Part shown: piece after piece, positions 33,892 to 43,100 of the stretch
How positions within the stretch are numbered: position 1 is the first letter of the stretch
Layout: each line of letters opens with the position of its first letter
Assembly: GCF_000718555.1 (NCBI RefSeq)
Contig: NZ_JOAN01000023.1
Location: 62,001-126,000, forward strand
Source of the DNA: Micromonospora chokoriensis
GTDB lineage: Bacteria > Actinomycetota > Actinomycetes > Mycobacteriales > Micromonosporaceae
Direction: 5' to 3'
Length of the DNA: 64,000 nt
Notes under the pieces: generated by a model
Database searches by the model: none
The model's input: the letters and a program-made list of their open reading frames with translations, nothing else
What the model was told of the DNA's origin: nothing
Program-made: the position numbers and the translations under genes

Positions 33892-35157
33892 GTGAGAGAC
33901 ATCGTTTTCACCCGTAGCGGCAGCGGCTGGATCCCGAAAGTGATCCGGGAGGACGGCGAGCTGAAGCTGATGCTCGCCGCCGGGGCCGACGCCAACCATG
34001 AGCCTCGCACCTTCACGTTCCCGATCGGGGAAGCCCATCTCGCGGTGATCCGCGAGGACCTGGCTAGACACCTGCTGCTCTGGAGTGCGGTCCTTCCGTT
34101 GTGCGACGCCGCCGGAACCCAGGGCCGGCTCGACGAGAACGCTGCCGGCGCGCTCCTGGACCCGGTCCTGCTCTCCGCACCCGCGGACGTCGACGCGCTC
34201 TTTCGACGCATCCAGTGGGAAAGGACCAGGCTCGCCGCCCATGGCGCCGACATCGATCTACTTGAGCGCGGCCAGGTCTGCGCCGCGATGCGCGCGGCAA
34301 CGGAGGGGTCGAACGAGGAACGGGCTCAGGAGTATCACGCGAACCGCCGGCGCGCCGAGCGCGGAACGGTCCTCGGGCCACTCGACGCGGAGATCCTGCG
34401 GTACACGGGCCAGTATCTGCATGGCTCCACGATCCCAAAGCGGATGCCCGATGCCGTCGACCCCGCGCTGCTGCCCCAGGTCATGCGTGTGATCGCTACC
34501 GCGGAGCAGGCGTGCGCCGGGATGCGGATCGGCCTCGATCCGCGGCGGGGAACCCGGGCCACGGACAAGCGCGACTGGGATCGGATGGCGACGACGGTCG
34601 ACGCGGCCGTGCGCCGCGCGTACCCCGAACTCGTCGATGACGCGGTGCGTACGGTGAGCTTTCTGATGTGCTCGGAGGCTGTGGACCGCTCCAGGAACAC
34701 CCCGGCGGAAGACGACGAGGCGGCTGCCGACGACGATGCCGACCTCGGTGAGAGTGCGAGAAAGACGGCCCTGTCGTTCACCGATGACAAGGGCGGCGAG
34801 AAGAAGTGGCTACGGGGCGGTCCTCGCACTGCCTCCGCCGAGTTCTGGGAGTTCGTCGCCGATCGCTCTGCCGCAAACAACGAAGTGTTCACCATCGAGG
34901 ACGAGGAGATGGGAGAGGGAATCCAGCTGCACTTCTACGCGGACTCCATCGCCCGGATCACGACGGTGCGACACGGGGAAGCCGGGTCGGATCCGCAGTA
35001 CCGGGTCGAGTACCGCCTGGTCGACGGGATCGGCGGGTACCGGAACCTGGTGAGCGCCTTCGTCCGCGGCGGCTGCGCCGCACTCGAACAGCACGGTCCC
35101 TGGATGTCGGATGTCGCCGAGTTCGAGCGCGCGCGTCGCCAGCGCGACGCCCGGTAG
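33892..35157 (+). CDS. Hypothetical protein (DUF6357-like), 421 residues
   Basis: The N-terminal 85 residues form a compact unit (VRDIVFTRSGSGWIPKVIREDGELKLMLAAG, then FTFPIGEAHLAVIREDLARHLLLWSAVLPL) that I associate with an actinobacterial domain of unknown function, DUF6357. That number is from memory and should be checked. The C-terminal region (FTIEDEEMGEGIQLHFYADSIARITTVRHGE) shares its style with the preceding protein. The centre carries an acidic, low-complexity stretch (EDDEAAADDDADLGE). The GTG at 33892 is the first start after the upstream gene. Function is unknown. Confidence 0.6.
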   Translation: MRDIVFTRSGSGWIPKVIREDGELKLMLAAGADANHEPRTFTFPIGEAHLAVIREDLARHLLLWSAVLPLCDAAGTQGRLDENAAGALLDPVLLSAPADVDALFRRIQWERTRLAAHGADIDLLERGQVCAAMRAATEGSNEERAQEYHANRRRAERGTVLGPLDAEILRYTGQYLHGSTIPKRMPDAVDPALLPQVMRVIATAEQACAGMRIGLDPRRGTRATDKRDWDRMATTVDAAVRRAYPELVDDAVRTVSFLMCSEAVDRSRNTPAEDDEAAADDDADLGESARKTALSFTDDKGGEKKWLRGGPRTASAEFWEFVADRSAANNEVFTIEDEEMGEGIQLHFYADSIARITTVRHGEAGSDPQYRVEYRLVDGIGGYRNLVSAFVRGGCAALEQHGPWMSDVAEFERARRQRDAR

Positions 35158-35164
35158 TGGGACT

Positions 35165-35390
35165 AGGCCCTGTTTCAAAAATGAAATCCGCCTGGCGGCC
35201 GCCGGTGGGCAGCACTGGACCCGCGTTGGCGTGTCGGTGAGCGATAGACAGTGAGGTCTCCAGTAGGGGGTTCATCGACCAAGACGAACTTTCATACCGG
35301 AGACCTCGTGGCCACCTTAGCGGTGACGAGGCGACACGACCTGACCGACGCTCAATGGGCGGCGCTGGAGCCGTTGCTGCCCAGACGTCA
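35165..35390 (+). mobile_element. Truncated left end of an IS5-type insertion sequence
   Basis: The segment begins near GGCCCTGTTTCAAAAATG, a sequence typical of IS5-type ends in actinomycetes. It runs through the short leader and the first codons of a transposase, where family similarity stops abruptly near 35390. The rest of the element and the other end are absent, so it is a remnant. The left boundary is approximate. Confidence 0.55.
35308..35390 (+). pseudogene. IS5-type transposase, first ~27 codons only
   Basis: Starting at GTG 35308 the frame encodes RRHDLTDAQWAALEPLLPRR, the standard opening of IS5-family transposases. The following residues (HPQLHPSRATHDPRR) no longer match. The DDE catalytic region is missing entirely, so this cannot transpose. 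It marks an old insertion and deletion between the two biosynthetic clusters. Confidence 0.65.
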
Positions 35391-35545
35391 CCCGCAACTC
35401 CACCCGAGCCGTGCGACACACGACCCGCGGCGCAGCGGAATCCCGACGGCGAGGCACACACCAGAGCCAACACCACCGGTACGACAACTTCCCCACCACC
35501 CACCAACCCGGCGAACGTTAGTGGCCACCGCACTAGCTGTCGCCT

Positions 35546-35583
35546 GCCGGCACCTCTCGGACGACGAGCCGAGAGGTGCCGGC
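35546..35583. terminator. Perfect 15-bp hairpin terminator
   Basis: Arms 35546-35560 and 35569-35583 are perfectly complementary around an 8-base loop, and ATTTTGG follows on the plus strand. It lies between the plus-strand gene ending at 35157 and the minus-strand transporter ending at 35609. It can stop transcription from both sides, more convincingly from the plus side. Confidence 0.75.
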
Positions 35584-35608
35584 ATTTTGGTCAACTGGTT
35601 CGAGACGA

Positions 35609-36502
35609 TCAGTCGTTACCGACCGTGACGGCTTGCTGCTGCTCCCTCTGGTGTTGACGGATCGAGTACGTCACGGCGGCCGCCCAGATCGCGCAGATTG
35701 CTGCGTAACAGCCATATCGGACGGTTGCCTCGGCATTGAACCAGTCACTGCGTAGCAGGGTTCGGCTGTTGGTCAGCACGATCACGCCGCCGACCGCGGA
35801 GCCGAGCACCCGGGGCGGAACCTTGCGTACGAGCCAGGCCGCCACCGGCGCGGCGACCACCCCGCCGATGAGCAGCGCGGTGACCCAGCCGAAGTTGACG
35901 TTCTCCGCACCGATCCCGACAAGGAAGCCGAGGCTCGCCGCGACGGCGACCAGGAACTCGCTGGTGTCGATCGATCCAATGACCTTGCGTGGTTCGAGCC
36001 TGCCACTAGCCAGGATCGCCGGAGTGCCGATGGGTCCCCAACCACCGCCACCGGTGGCGTCGACGAAGCCGGCGAGCAGGCCCAGTGGACCGAGGAACCG
36101 CTTGCGCAGCGGCTTGCCCACGTTGCCCTGCGGCAACCCGAAGGTGGTGAAGCGGACCAGGAGGTAGCTACCGAGGGTGAGCAGGATCAGCGACATGATC
36201 GGGGCCGCCGCGTCAGTGGAGAGGCTGGACAGGAAGGTCGCGCCGGCGAAGGCGCCGACCGCACCCGGAATGCCGATCCGCGCGACGACCTTGGCGTCGA
36301 TGTTGCCGAATCGCCAGTGGGCGGCACCCGAGGCGAGGGTGGTGCCGATCTCGGCGAGGTGCACGGTGGCCGAGGCGGCGGCGGCATGGACGCCGACGGC
36401 GAGCAGCAGGGTTGTCGAGGTCACGCCGTAGGCCATGCCGAGGCTGCCGTCGACCAGTTGGGCGCCGAGACCGACCAGGGCCAGCAGGAGAATTTTGCGC
36501 AT
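35609..36502 (-). CDS. TSUP family sulfite/sulfonate transporter (TauE/SafE-like)
   Basis: The 297-residue membrane protein has about eight hydrophobic helices in two related halves. Family segments are LVGLGAQLVDGSLGMAYGVTSTTLLL near the N-terminus and GLLAGFVDATGGGGWGPIGTPAILASGRLEPRKVIGSI in the second half. Members carry sulfite, sulfonates or other organosulfur anions across the membrane. The ATG at 36502 is chosen because helix 1 starts 4 residues later. It is divergent from the sulfotransferase- and CysDN-containing operon across about 690 bp, so a role in sulfur supply or removal for that pathway is reasonable inference. Confidence 0.87.
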   Translation of the reverse strand: MRKILLLALVGLGAQLVDGSLGMAYGVTSTTLLLAVGVHAAAASATVHLAEIGTTLASGAAHWRFGNIDAKVVARIGIPGAVGAFAGATFLSSLSTDAAAPIMSLILLTLGSYLLVRFTTFGLPQGNVGKPLRKRFLGPLGLLAGFVDATGGGGWGPIGTPAILASGRLEPRKVIGSIDTSEFLVAVAASLGFLVGIGAENVNFGWVTALLIGGVVAAPVAAWLVRKVPPRVLGSAVGGVIVLTNSRTLLRSDWFNAEATVRYGCYAAICAIWAAAVTYSIRQHQREQQQAVTVGND

Positions 36503-36845
36503 GAGGGACCACCAGTTCGTCGGGGGGCAGGTGGAAGCGGGGAACAGACAGACCGCTGAGGTTCGACGGGCGGGCGGGTGAGGCTTCCGCCCTGGCGGGC
36601 TCGCCAAGCACGACCGGCGCGGACCGGGCCCGCCCGGCGGTGGTCGGTTCAACGACGGCCACCCGGCCGCTCCGCGCGGTGACAAGGCATTTTGTCGGTT
36701 GATTCACCTCCTCTCCGATCGGTATTCGGCCCATCCGACGGAGGCCGACCGAACCAATTCCATACCCAGCAGATAGGAATGGTTCCGGGACGAACCAAAC
36801 CGACCAGATAAGAGTGCTTTTATAAATCAGATCGGCAAGGCCATA

Positions 36846-36859
36846 GTGATCGACGTCAC
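36846..36859. promoter_or_regulatory. Crp-like palindrome GTGATCGACGTCAC
   Basis: GTGA and TCAC flank a 6-bp spacer, and the sequence fits GTG-N6-GNCAC. Including flanks, it shares TAGTGAT and GTCAC with the site at 30914. It lies about 330 bp upstream of the first megasynthase gene. Confidence 0.5.
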
Positions 36860-37036
36860 TCTTTTCGGATGACGGGTAACATCTCGGAAATCAAAGTAAG
36901 TGGATAGTTAACACGATGACCCATGGCTGGACCGAGGCTGCCGGTCATCCGCCCAGGTCAGGTCGACATGCCTCGACAGACGGAAGATGTTGCGCGCTTC
37001 AGCAGACTCACCGGAAGAACCCGCAGGCCAGCGCCA

Positions 37037-37080
37037 CAGTTAGAGAGATTTAACTGAGCCGTAACTAAGCTGCCCTAACT
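37037..37080. promoter_or_regulatory. Dyad CAGTTA-8-TAACTG with two further TAACT copies
   Basis: A perfect inverted repeat (37037-37042 and 37051-37056) is followed by TAACT at 37062 and 37076. The first two direct copies are spaced 11 bp, one helical turn, the spacing typical of SARP-type activator sites. It lies about 110-150 bp upstream of the megasynthase start. No SARP gene is present in the window. Confidence 0.4.
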
Positions 37081-37190
37081 TAATCGGAGCCCGAGATCGA
37101 TAGGCGACAATTATCTACGGGCCACCTCGGTTGATCATCTGATTCATTCGGTCGCGTCCGAGAACCGCCGCCCAATGAAGTGGGAGTCCG

Positions 37191-40100
37191 ATGAGCCCTG
37201 CACCGAACACGCGCGATCTCGTAATCGCGATCAGCGCCGGTAGCCTCCTCGAACCCAGTCCCGGGATCGTCACCGCCGCCCGCCACGGCGGCGGTCACGG
37301 CGTCCTGGACCTCGCCTCCGGCGACAGCTGGACACTCACCGCCCTGGCCCAGGCCACCGCCGGGTCGAGCGAGCCGATCGGCGTACGCGTGCCAGCCGGC
37401 TGCACCGCCACGCCAGCTGATGTGGACCGGGCGGGCCACGGCCGGGTCGATCTCGTGGTCGTACCGCTGGATTCCCCCTGGCCACTGGCCAACGTGGTCG
37501 ACAGGTACCGGGTGCTCGTCGAGGTGACCAGCCTCGACGACGCCCGGTACGCCGCCGCCGCCGGCGCGCACGGGCTCATCGCACGGGGCATGGAGGGTGG
37601 CGGCAAGGTCGGCGAGCTCAGCTCGTTCGTCCTGCTCCAGCAACTGGCCGCGGCCGAGGGCATCGACCTGCCGATCTGGGTCGCCGGCGGCATCGGCCCC
37701 CGCACCGCCGTCGCCTGTGTCATCGGCGGCGCGGCTGGCGTCGTCCTGGACAGCCAGCTCACCCTCATGCCCGAGTCTGAGCTGCCGGCGGACGTGCGGA
37801 GCGCGATCCGCCGGCTGGACGGGTCCGAGACGGTCCTGGTCGACGGCGTACGCGGGATCCGCCGGGGCGGTCCGCACGACAGCGCCTCACAGCTGCTGCC
37901 GATCGGCCAGGACGGCTGGCTCGCCGCTGTCTTCGCCCGGCGCTGGCCCGACACCGCCGCCGCCGTACGCGGAATCCGTGCCACCCTGCTCGACGCGATC
38001 GCCGAATCGGCTGCCGGGGACGCCCTGGCGCCGGGTGCCGCTCTCGCCGACGCCCTCAACGTACGGATACCCGTGGTGCAGGGCCCGATGACCAGGGTCA
38101 GCGACGAGGCCCCGTTCGCGGCCGCGGTTGCCGCCGACGGTGCGCTGCCCTTTATCGCGCTCGCGCTGTCCGGTGCGGAACAGTCCCGCCGGGTGCTCCG
38201 GGAGACCGCCGATCGCCTCGGCGACCGACCCTGGGGCGTCGGGGTGCTCGGCTTCGCGCCCGACGAGCTGCGCGCGGCGCAACTCGCGGCGATCCGGGAG
38301 ATCAGACCCGAGTGCGCGATCATCGCGGGCGGCCGGCCGTCCCAGGCCACGGCGTTGGAGCAGGACGGGATCAACACCTTCCTGCACGTACCGTCACCGG
38401 GGTTGCTGCGGCAGTTCCTGCGGGCCGGCGCGCGCAAGTTCGTCTTCGAGGGCGCGGAGTGCGGCGGGCATGTTGGGCCACGGGCCAGTTTTCCCCTGTG
38501 GGAGGCGCAGCTGCTGGTACTCGAAGAGTTCCTGGCGGACACGCCGGACGACGCCGGTCGGCTGCAACTACTGTTCGCGGGCGGCATCCACGACGCCCGA
38601 TCGGCGGCGATGGTCGCCGCGATGGCGGCCCCGCTGACCGGACGCGGGGCGCAGATCGGGCTGCTGATGGGGACCGCCTACCTCTTCACCCGCGAAGCGG
38701 TGCAGGAGGGTGCCATTCAGCCCCTGTTCCACCGTGAGGCCATCGCCGCCACCAGCACGTCGCTGCTGGAGACCGCCCCCGGACACGCGACCCGCTGCCT
38801 GCCCAGTCCGTTCGTGGACGACTTCCACGGCGTACGGGAGGAGTTGGAATCGGCCGGGGTGGAGAACCGCCAGGTCTGGGAGCAACTGGAGCTGTTGAAC
38901 GTCGGCCGGCTGCGGATCGCCAGCAAGGGCGTACGCCGGGAGGACGACGGCCTGGTGGAGGTCGACGAGGCGGTGCAGGCCGTCGAGGGGATGTTCATGG
39001 CCGGCCAGGTCGCGGTGCTGCGCCACGCGCCGACCACGGTCGCGGAGCTGCACGCGCAGGTCACCACCGAGGCACAGGAGTTCCTCGCGGAACGGGCTGC
39101 CGAGCTGCGCGCCGAACTCATCCCGCCGACCGTGCCGGTGGACGAGCCGGCCGCGCCGCTGGACATCGCCATCGTCGGCATGTCCTGCGTCCTGCCCGGC
39201 TCCCCCGATCTGCACACTTTCTGGCAGACCGTACTCGGCGGCACCGATGCGGTCACCGAGGTGCCGACCGACCGGTGGGACGTCGACACGTACTACGCAC
39301 CCGAGGTGGACCCGGGGCAGGCGGGTCGGATCAGCGTCTCCCGGTGGGGTGGGTTCATCGAGCCGGTCCCGTTCGACGCGATCCGGTACGGGATTCCCCC
39401 GGCGGCGCTGAGCAGCATCGACCCGACCCAGTTGCTCGCGCTCGAGGTGGCACATCGGGCGCTCGTCGACGCCGGGTACCCGTACGACGCGGCCGGCGCG
39501 GACCACCGTCAGACCGGGGTGGTGTTCGGGGCCGAGGCCGGCAGCGACATGGGTCACGCCCAGACGCTGCGGACCATGCTCCCGGCCTACCTCGGGGACG
39601 TGCCGGCCGAGTTGGAGGACCAACTCCCCACCGTCACCGAGGACAGCTTCCCCGGCGTGTTGGCCAATGTCATCGCCGGTCGGATCGCCAACCGTCTCGA
39701 CCTCGGCGGTCCCAACTACACCATCGACGCCGCCTGCGCCTCGTCGCTTGCCGCAATGGACGCCGCCTGCAAGGAACTCAGCGCAGGCAGCAGCGACCTG
39801 ATGATCTGTGGCGGTGCCGACCTGCACAACGGCATCAACGACTACCTGATGTTCACCTCCGCGCACGCCCTCTCCCCCACCGGGCGGTGCCGCACGTTCG
39901 ACAGCACCGGCGACGGCATCGCCCTCGGCGAGGGGGTGGCGTGCGTCGTACTGAAGCGGTTGGCCGACGCCGAGCGCGACGGCGACCGGGTCTACGCAGT
40001 GATCAAGGGCATCGGAAGCTCCAGCGACGGGCGTGCGCTCGGGCTCACCGCCCCGAGGGCGAGCGGGCAGCGACGCGCCCTCGACCGGGCCTACCACCGC

Positions 40101-43100
40101 ACCGGGGTCTCACCCCGGGAGGTCGGTCTGGTCGAGGCGCACGGCACCGGCACCGTGGTGGGCGACCGTACCGAATTGGAGACCCTGACCCGGTTCTTCG
40201 ACGAGGCCGGCGCGGAGCCCGGTAGTTGCGCTCTGGGCTCGGTGAAGTCGCAGATCGGGCACACCAAGTGCGCGGCCGGCCTGGCCGGCGTGATCAAGGC
40301 GAGCCTCGCGCTCTACACCGGAGTCAAGCCACCCACGATCCACCTGACCCGCCCCAACCCGGCGTGGAATCCGGAACGCAGCCCCTTCGCGTTCTACACC
40401 GACGCCCGCCCGTGGATCGCGCCGGCAGCCGAGCGGCTGGCCGGGGTGAGCGCGTTCGGCTTCGGCGGAACGAACTTCCACACCGTGCTCAGCGCGTACC
40501 CGAACAGCCCGGAGCCACGGCACACCCGGCAGTCCTGGCCGGCGGAACTGTTCTGCTTCCGCGGCGCCGACCGGCCCGCGGCACAGCTGCGGGTACGGCG
40601 GCTGCTGGAGATGCTGTCGAACCGCGACGAGTTGGGCCGACCGTGGTCGTTGCGTGACCTGGCCGCGTCCTTGGCCGACGAGGCCGATCACCGGGCGGGC
40701 CCGGTCCGAATCGCCGTCGTCGCTCGTGACCGGGGCGAACTCGCCGAACTGTTGGACCGGGCCGTCGGTGGCGAACACGACCCGGCACGCGGGCTGGTCC
40801 AACCACCGGACGACCCGGAGCTCGGCAAGGTGGCCTTCCTCTTCCCCGGTCAGGGCAGCCAGCGGCCGGGTGCGCTCGCCGAACTGTTCGTGGCGTTCCC
40901 CGAGTTGCGGCACTACCTGCGCCTCGGCGGCGAGTGGGCGGACATCCTCTTCCCGCCGTCGGCGTTCGACCCCGAGACGGCGCGCGAGCAGGAGGACCGG
41001 GTACGCGACACCCGGGTCGCCCAACCCGTACTGGGCATCGGCGGACTCGCGGTCGACCACCTGTTACGTCGGCTGGGCGTGCGGCCGGACCTGACCGGCG
41101 GACACAGCTACGGGGAGCTCGTCGCGCTCTGCGTCGCCGACGCGTTCGACCCCGAGACCCTGCTCGCGCTGAGCCGGCAACGGGCCGACGCGATCCTCGC
41201 CGCCACCGGCGACGACCCGGGCACCATGGCGGCGGTCACCGGCACCGCCGAGCAGGTGAGCCTGGTGCTCACCGAATCCGGACTGGCCGACGAGGTCGTC
41301 CTGGCCAACCGGAACACGCCGACGCAGGTCGTGATCTCCGGGCCGACTACTGCGGTCGGGTCGGCGGTGGCGGCGCTGCGCGAGGGCGGGCTGTCGGCCC
41401 GGCAACTTCCCGTCGCGTGCGCGTTCCACAGTCCGGTGGTGGCCGGCGGCACCGCACGTTTCGCCGAGGCGCTGGCGTCCAGCACAGTACGGGAGCCGGC
41501 CATCCAGGTCTGGTCGAACCACACCGCCGCCCCGTACAGCGGTGACGCCGACCGGGTACGTGAACGGCTCGCCGCGCAGATCGGCGCACCCGTGCGTTTC
41601 GTCGAACAGATCGAGGCGATGTACGCCAGCGGCGCTCGGACCTTCGTGGAGGCCGGCCCCGGTCAGGTCCTCACCAAGCTGGTCCGGGCCGTCCTCGGCG
41701 ACCGGCCGCACCTGGCGGTCGCCACCGAGCCCCGTCCCGACGAGGGGCTGCGCGGCTTCCTCGTCACTATCGCTCAACTGGCCTGTGCCGGCGTCCCGGT
41801 GAGAACCGGTTGGTTGTTCCAGGGCCGCGACGCGGCGGACCTCGCGGCGGTCAAGACGACCCAGCGTCCGTTCTGGACCGTTGACGGCCAGCTCGTACGA
41901 GATCAGTTCGGGAACAGCCTGCCCGGCGGAATGACGCCCCCACGACGGATCAAGGAGTTGTCGATGACTGCTTCGAACGGGACCGCCTTCAGTGGTCGGG
42001 ACGGCCGCGACGAGTTGCTGAGCGAGTTCCTCCGCACCAGCCGGGACATGATCGCCTCGCAGCGGGACGTGATGCTCGCGTACTTCGGCGACGGCGCGGG
42101 TGGGCGGCTCGTGTGGCAGCCCTCGCAGGCGTACCCGCCGGTGGTGCTGCCGGGTCATGGGAGTGAGGTCGCCGCGGTCGCCACGACGACGGTGGTGGCC
42201 GCCGCTGCCCCGGCCGCACCGGCGGGCGGGGTCGATGTGGCCGCGGTGGCGGTCGCCGCGTCCGGTCCTGATTTTCAGAGCGCGATCCTCGACGTGATCA
42301 GCGAACGCACCGGTTACCCGGTGGACCTGATCGAACTCGACCTCGACCTCGAAGCCGACCTCAGCATCGACTCCATCAATGCGGTCGACGACGAGTACGA
42401 CCGTGATCCACGCGACCTCCGTACTCGGCCCGGCGAGCGGGATGGCGGCCTCCCACGCTCTGGTCGCGACCGGCACTGCCGTCTTGACCCGCCCCGACTT
42501 CCAGACCGCGATCCTCGACGTGATCAGCGAACGCACCGGTTACCCGGTGGACCTGATCGAACTCGACCTCGACCTCGAAGCCGACCTCAGCATCGACTCC
42601 ATCAAGCGGCGGCACCGTCGACGGGTAACGGCACACTGGCCCCGACGCCCGCACCACGCGCCCTCACCGCACCCGCGCCAATCCCCACCGTGGCCGACAC
42701 CGTGTCGGTCACCGCTGAGGTCACCGCCACCGGTCGGGCCGGGATCACACCGAAGCGGCTTCTGCCCCTGACGACGGTGATCGCGGGACCTCCCGGCGCG
42801 GACACCGGCGCCCCGCTGGCCGGGCAGCCGGTCGACGTGCTCGCCGGAACACGTTTCCTCATCACCGGCGCCAGCCCGGCGCTGGCGTACCTCGCCGAAC
42901 TACTTCAGGAGCAAGGCGCGGGTGGGCAGACGGGTGTGGTGGACGAGAGGAAGGCCGACCAGCTCGCCGGCTTCGACGGGCTGATCCTGCTGGACGGGTT
43001 GGACGGCACCGAAGCTCCCCTGCTGCCCGATATCTTCCCGTTTCTCCAGCAGGCGCTCGCGGCCGGTCCCCGCTGGCTGCTCGCGGCAGGACCGGTGGGC

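Larger units (their letters stand above)
36503..37190. promoter_or_regulatory. Divergent promoter region of the transporter and the PUFA-like operon
   Basis: The 690 bp contain no convincing gene. The part next to the transporter (36503-36735) is GC-rich with short inverted repeats. From 36735 to 37100 it becomes notably A/T-rich, as expected for a promoter. It carries a Crp-like palindrome (36846-36859) and a dyad with TAACT repeats (37037-37080). The operon start is preceded by GGGAG. Confidence 0.6.

Noticed and set aside
36503..36734. Leader peptide or riboswitch controlling the TSUP transporter
   Set aside because: A GTG-started frame with GGAGG exists on the minus strand, but it lacks the Cys-rich pattern of known sulfur leader peptides, and no SAM-riboswitch core was recognisable.
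42379..42771. Separate small gene containing the second ACP serine region
   Set aside because: It lies wholly inside the megasynthase gene and ends in Arg/Pro-rich nonsense; a misassembled or frameshifted ACP repeat explains it better.
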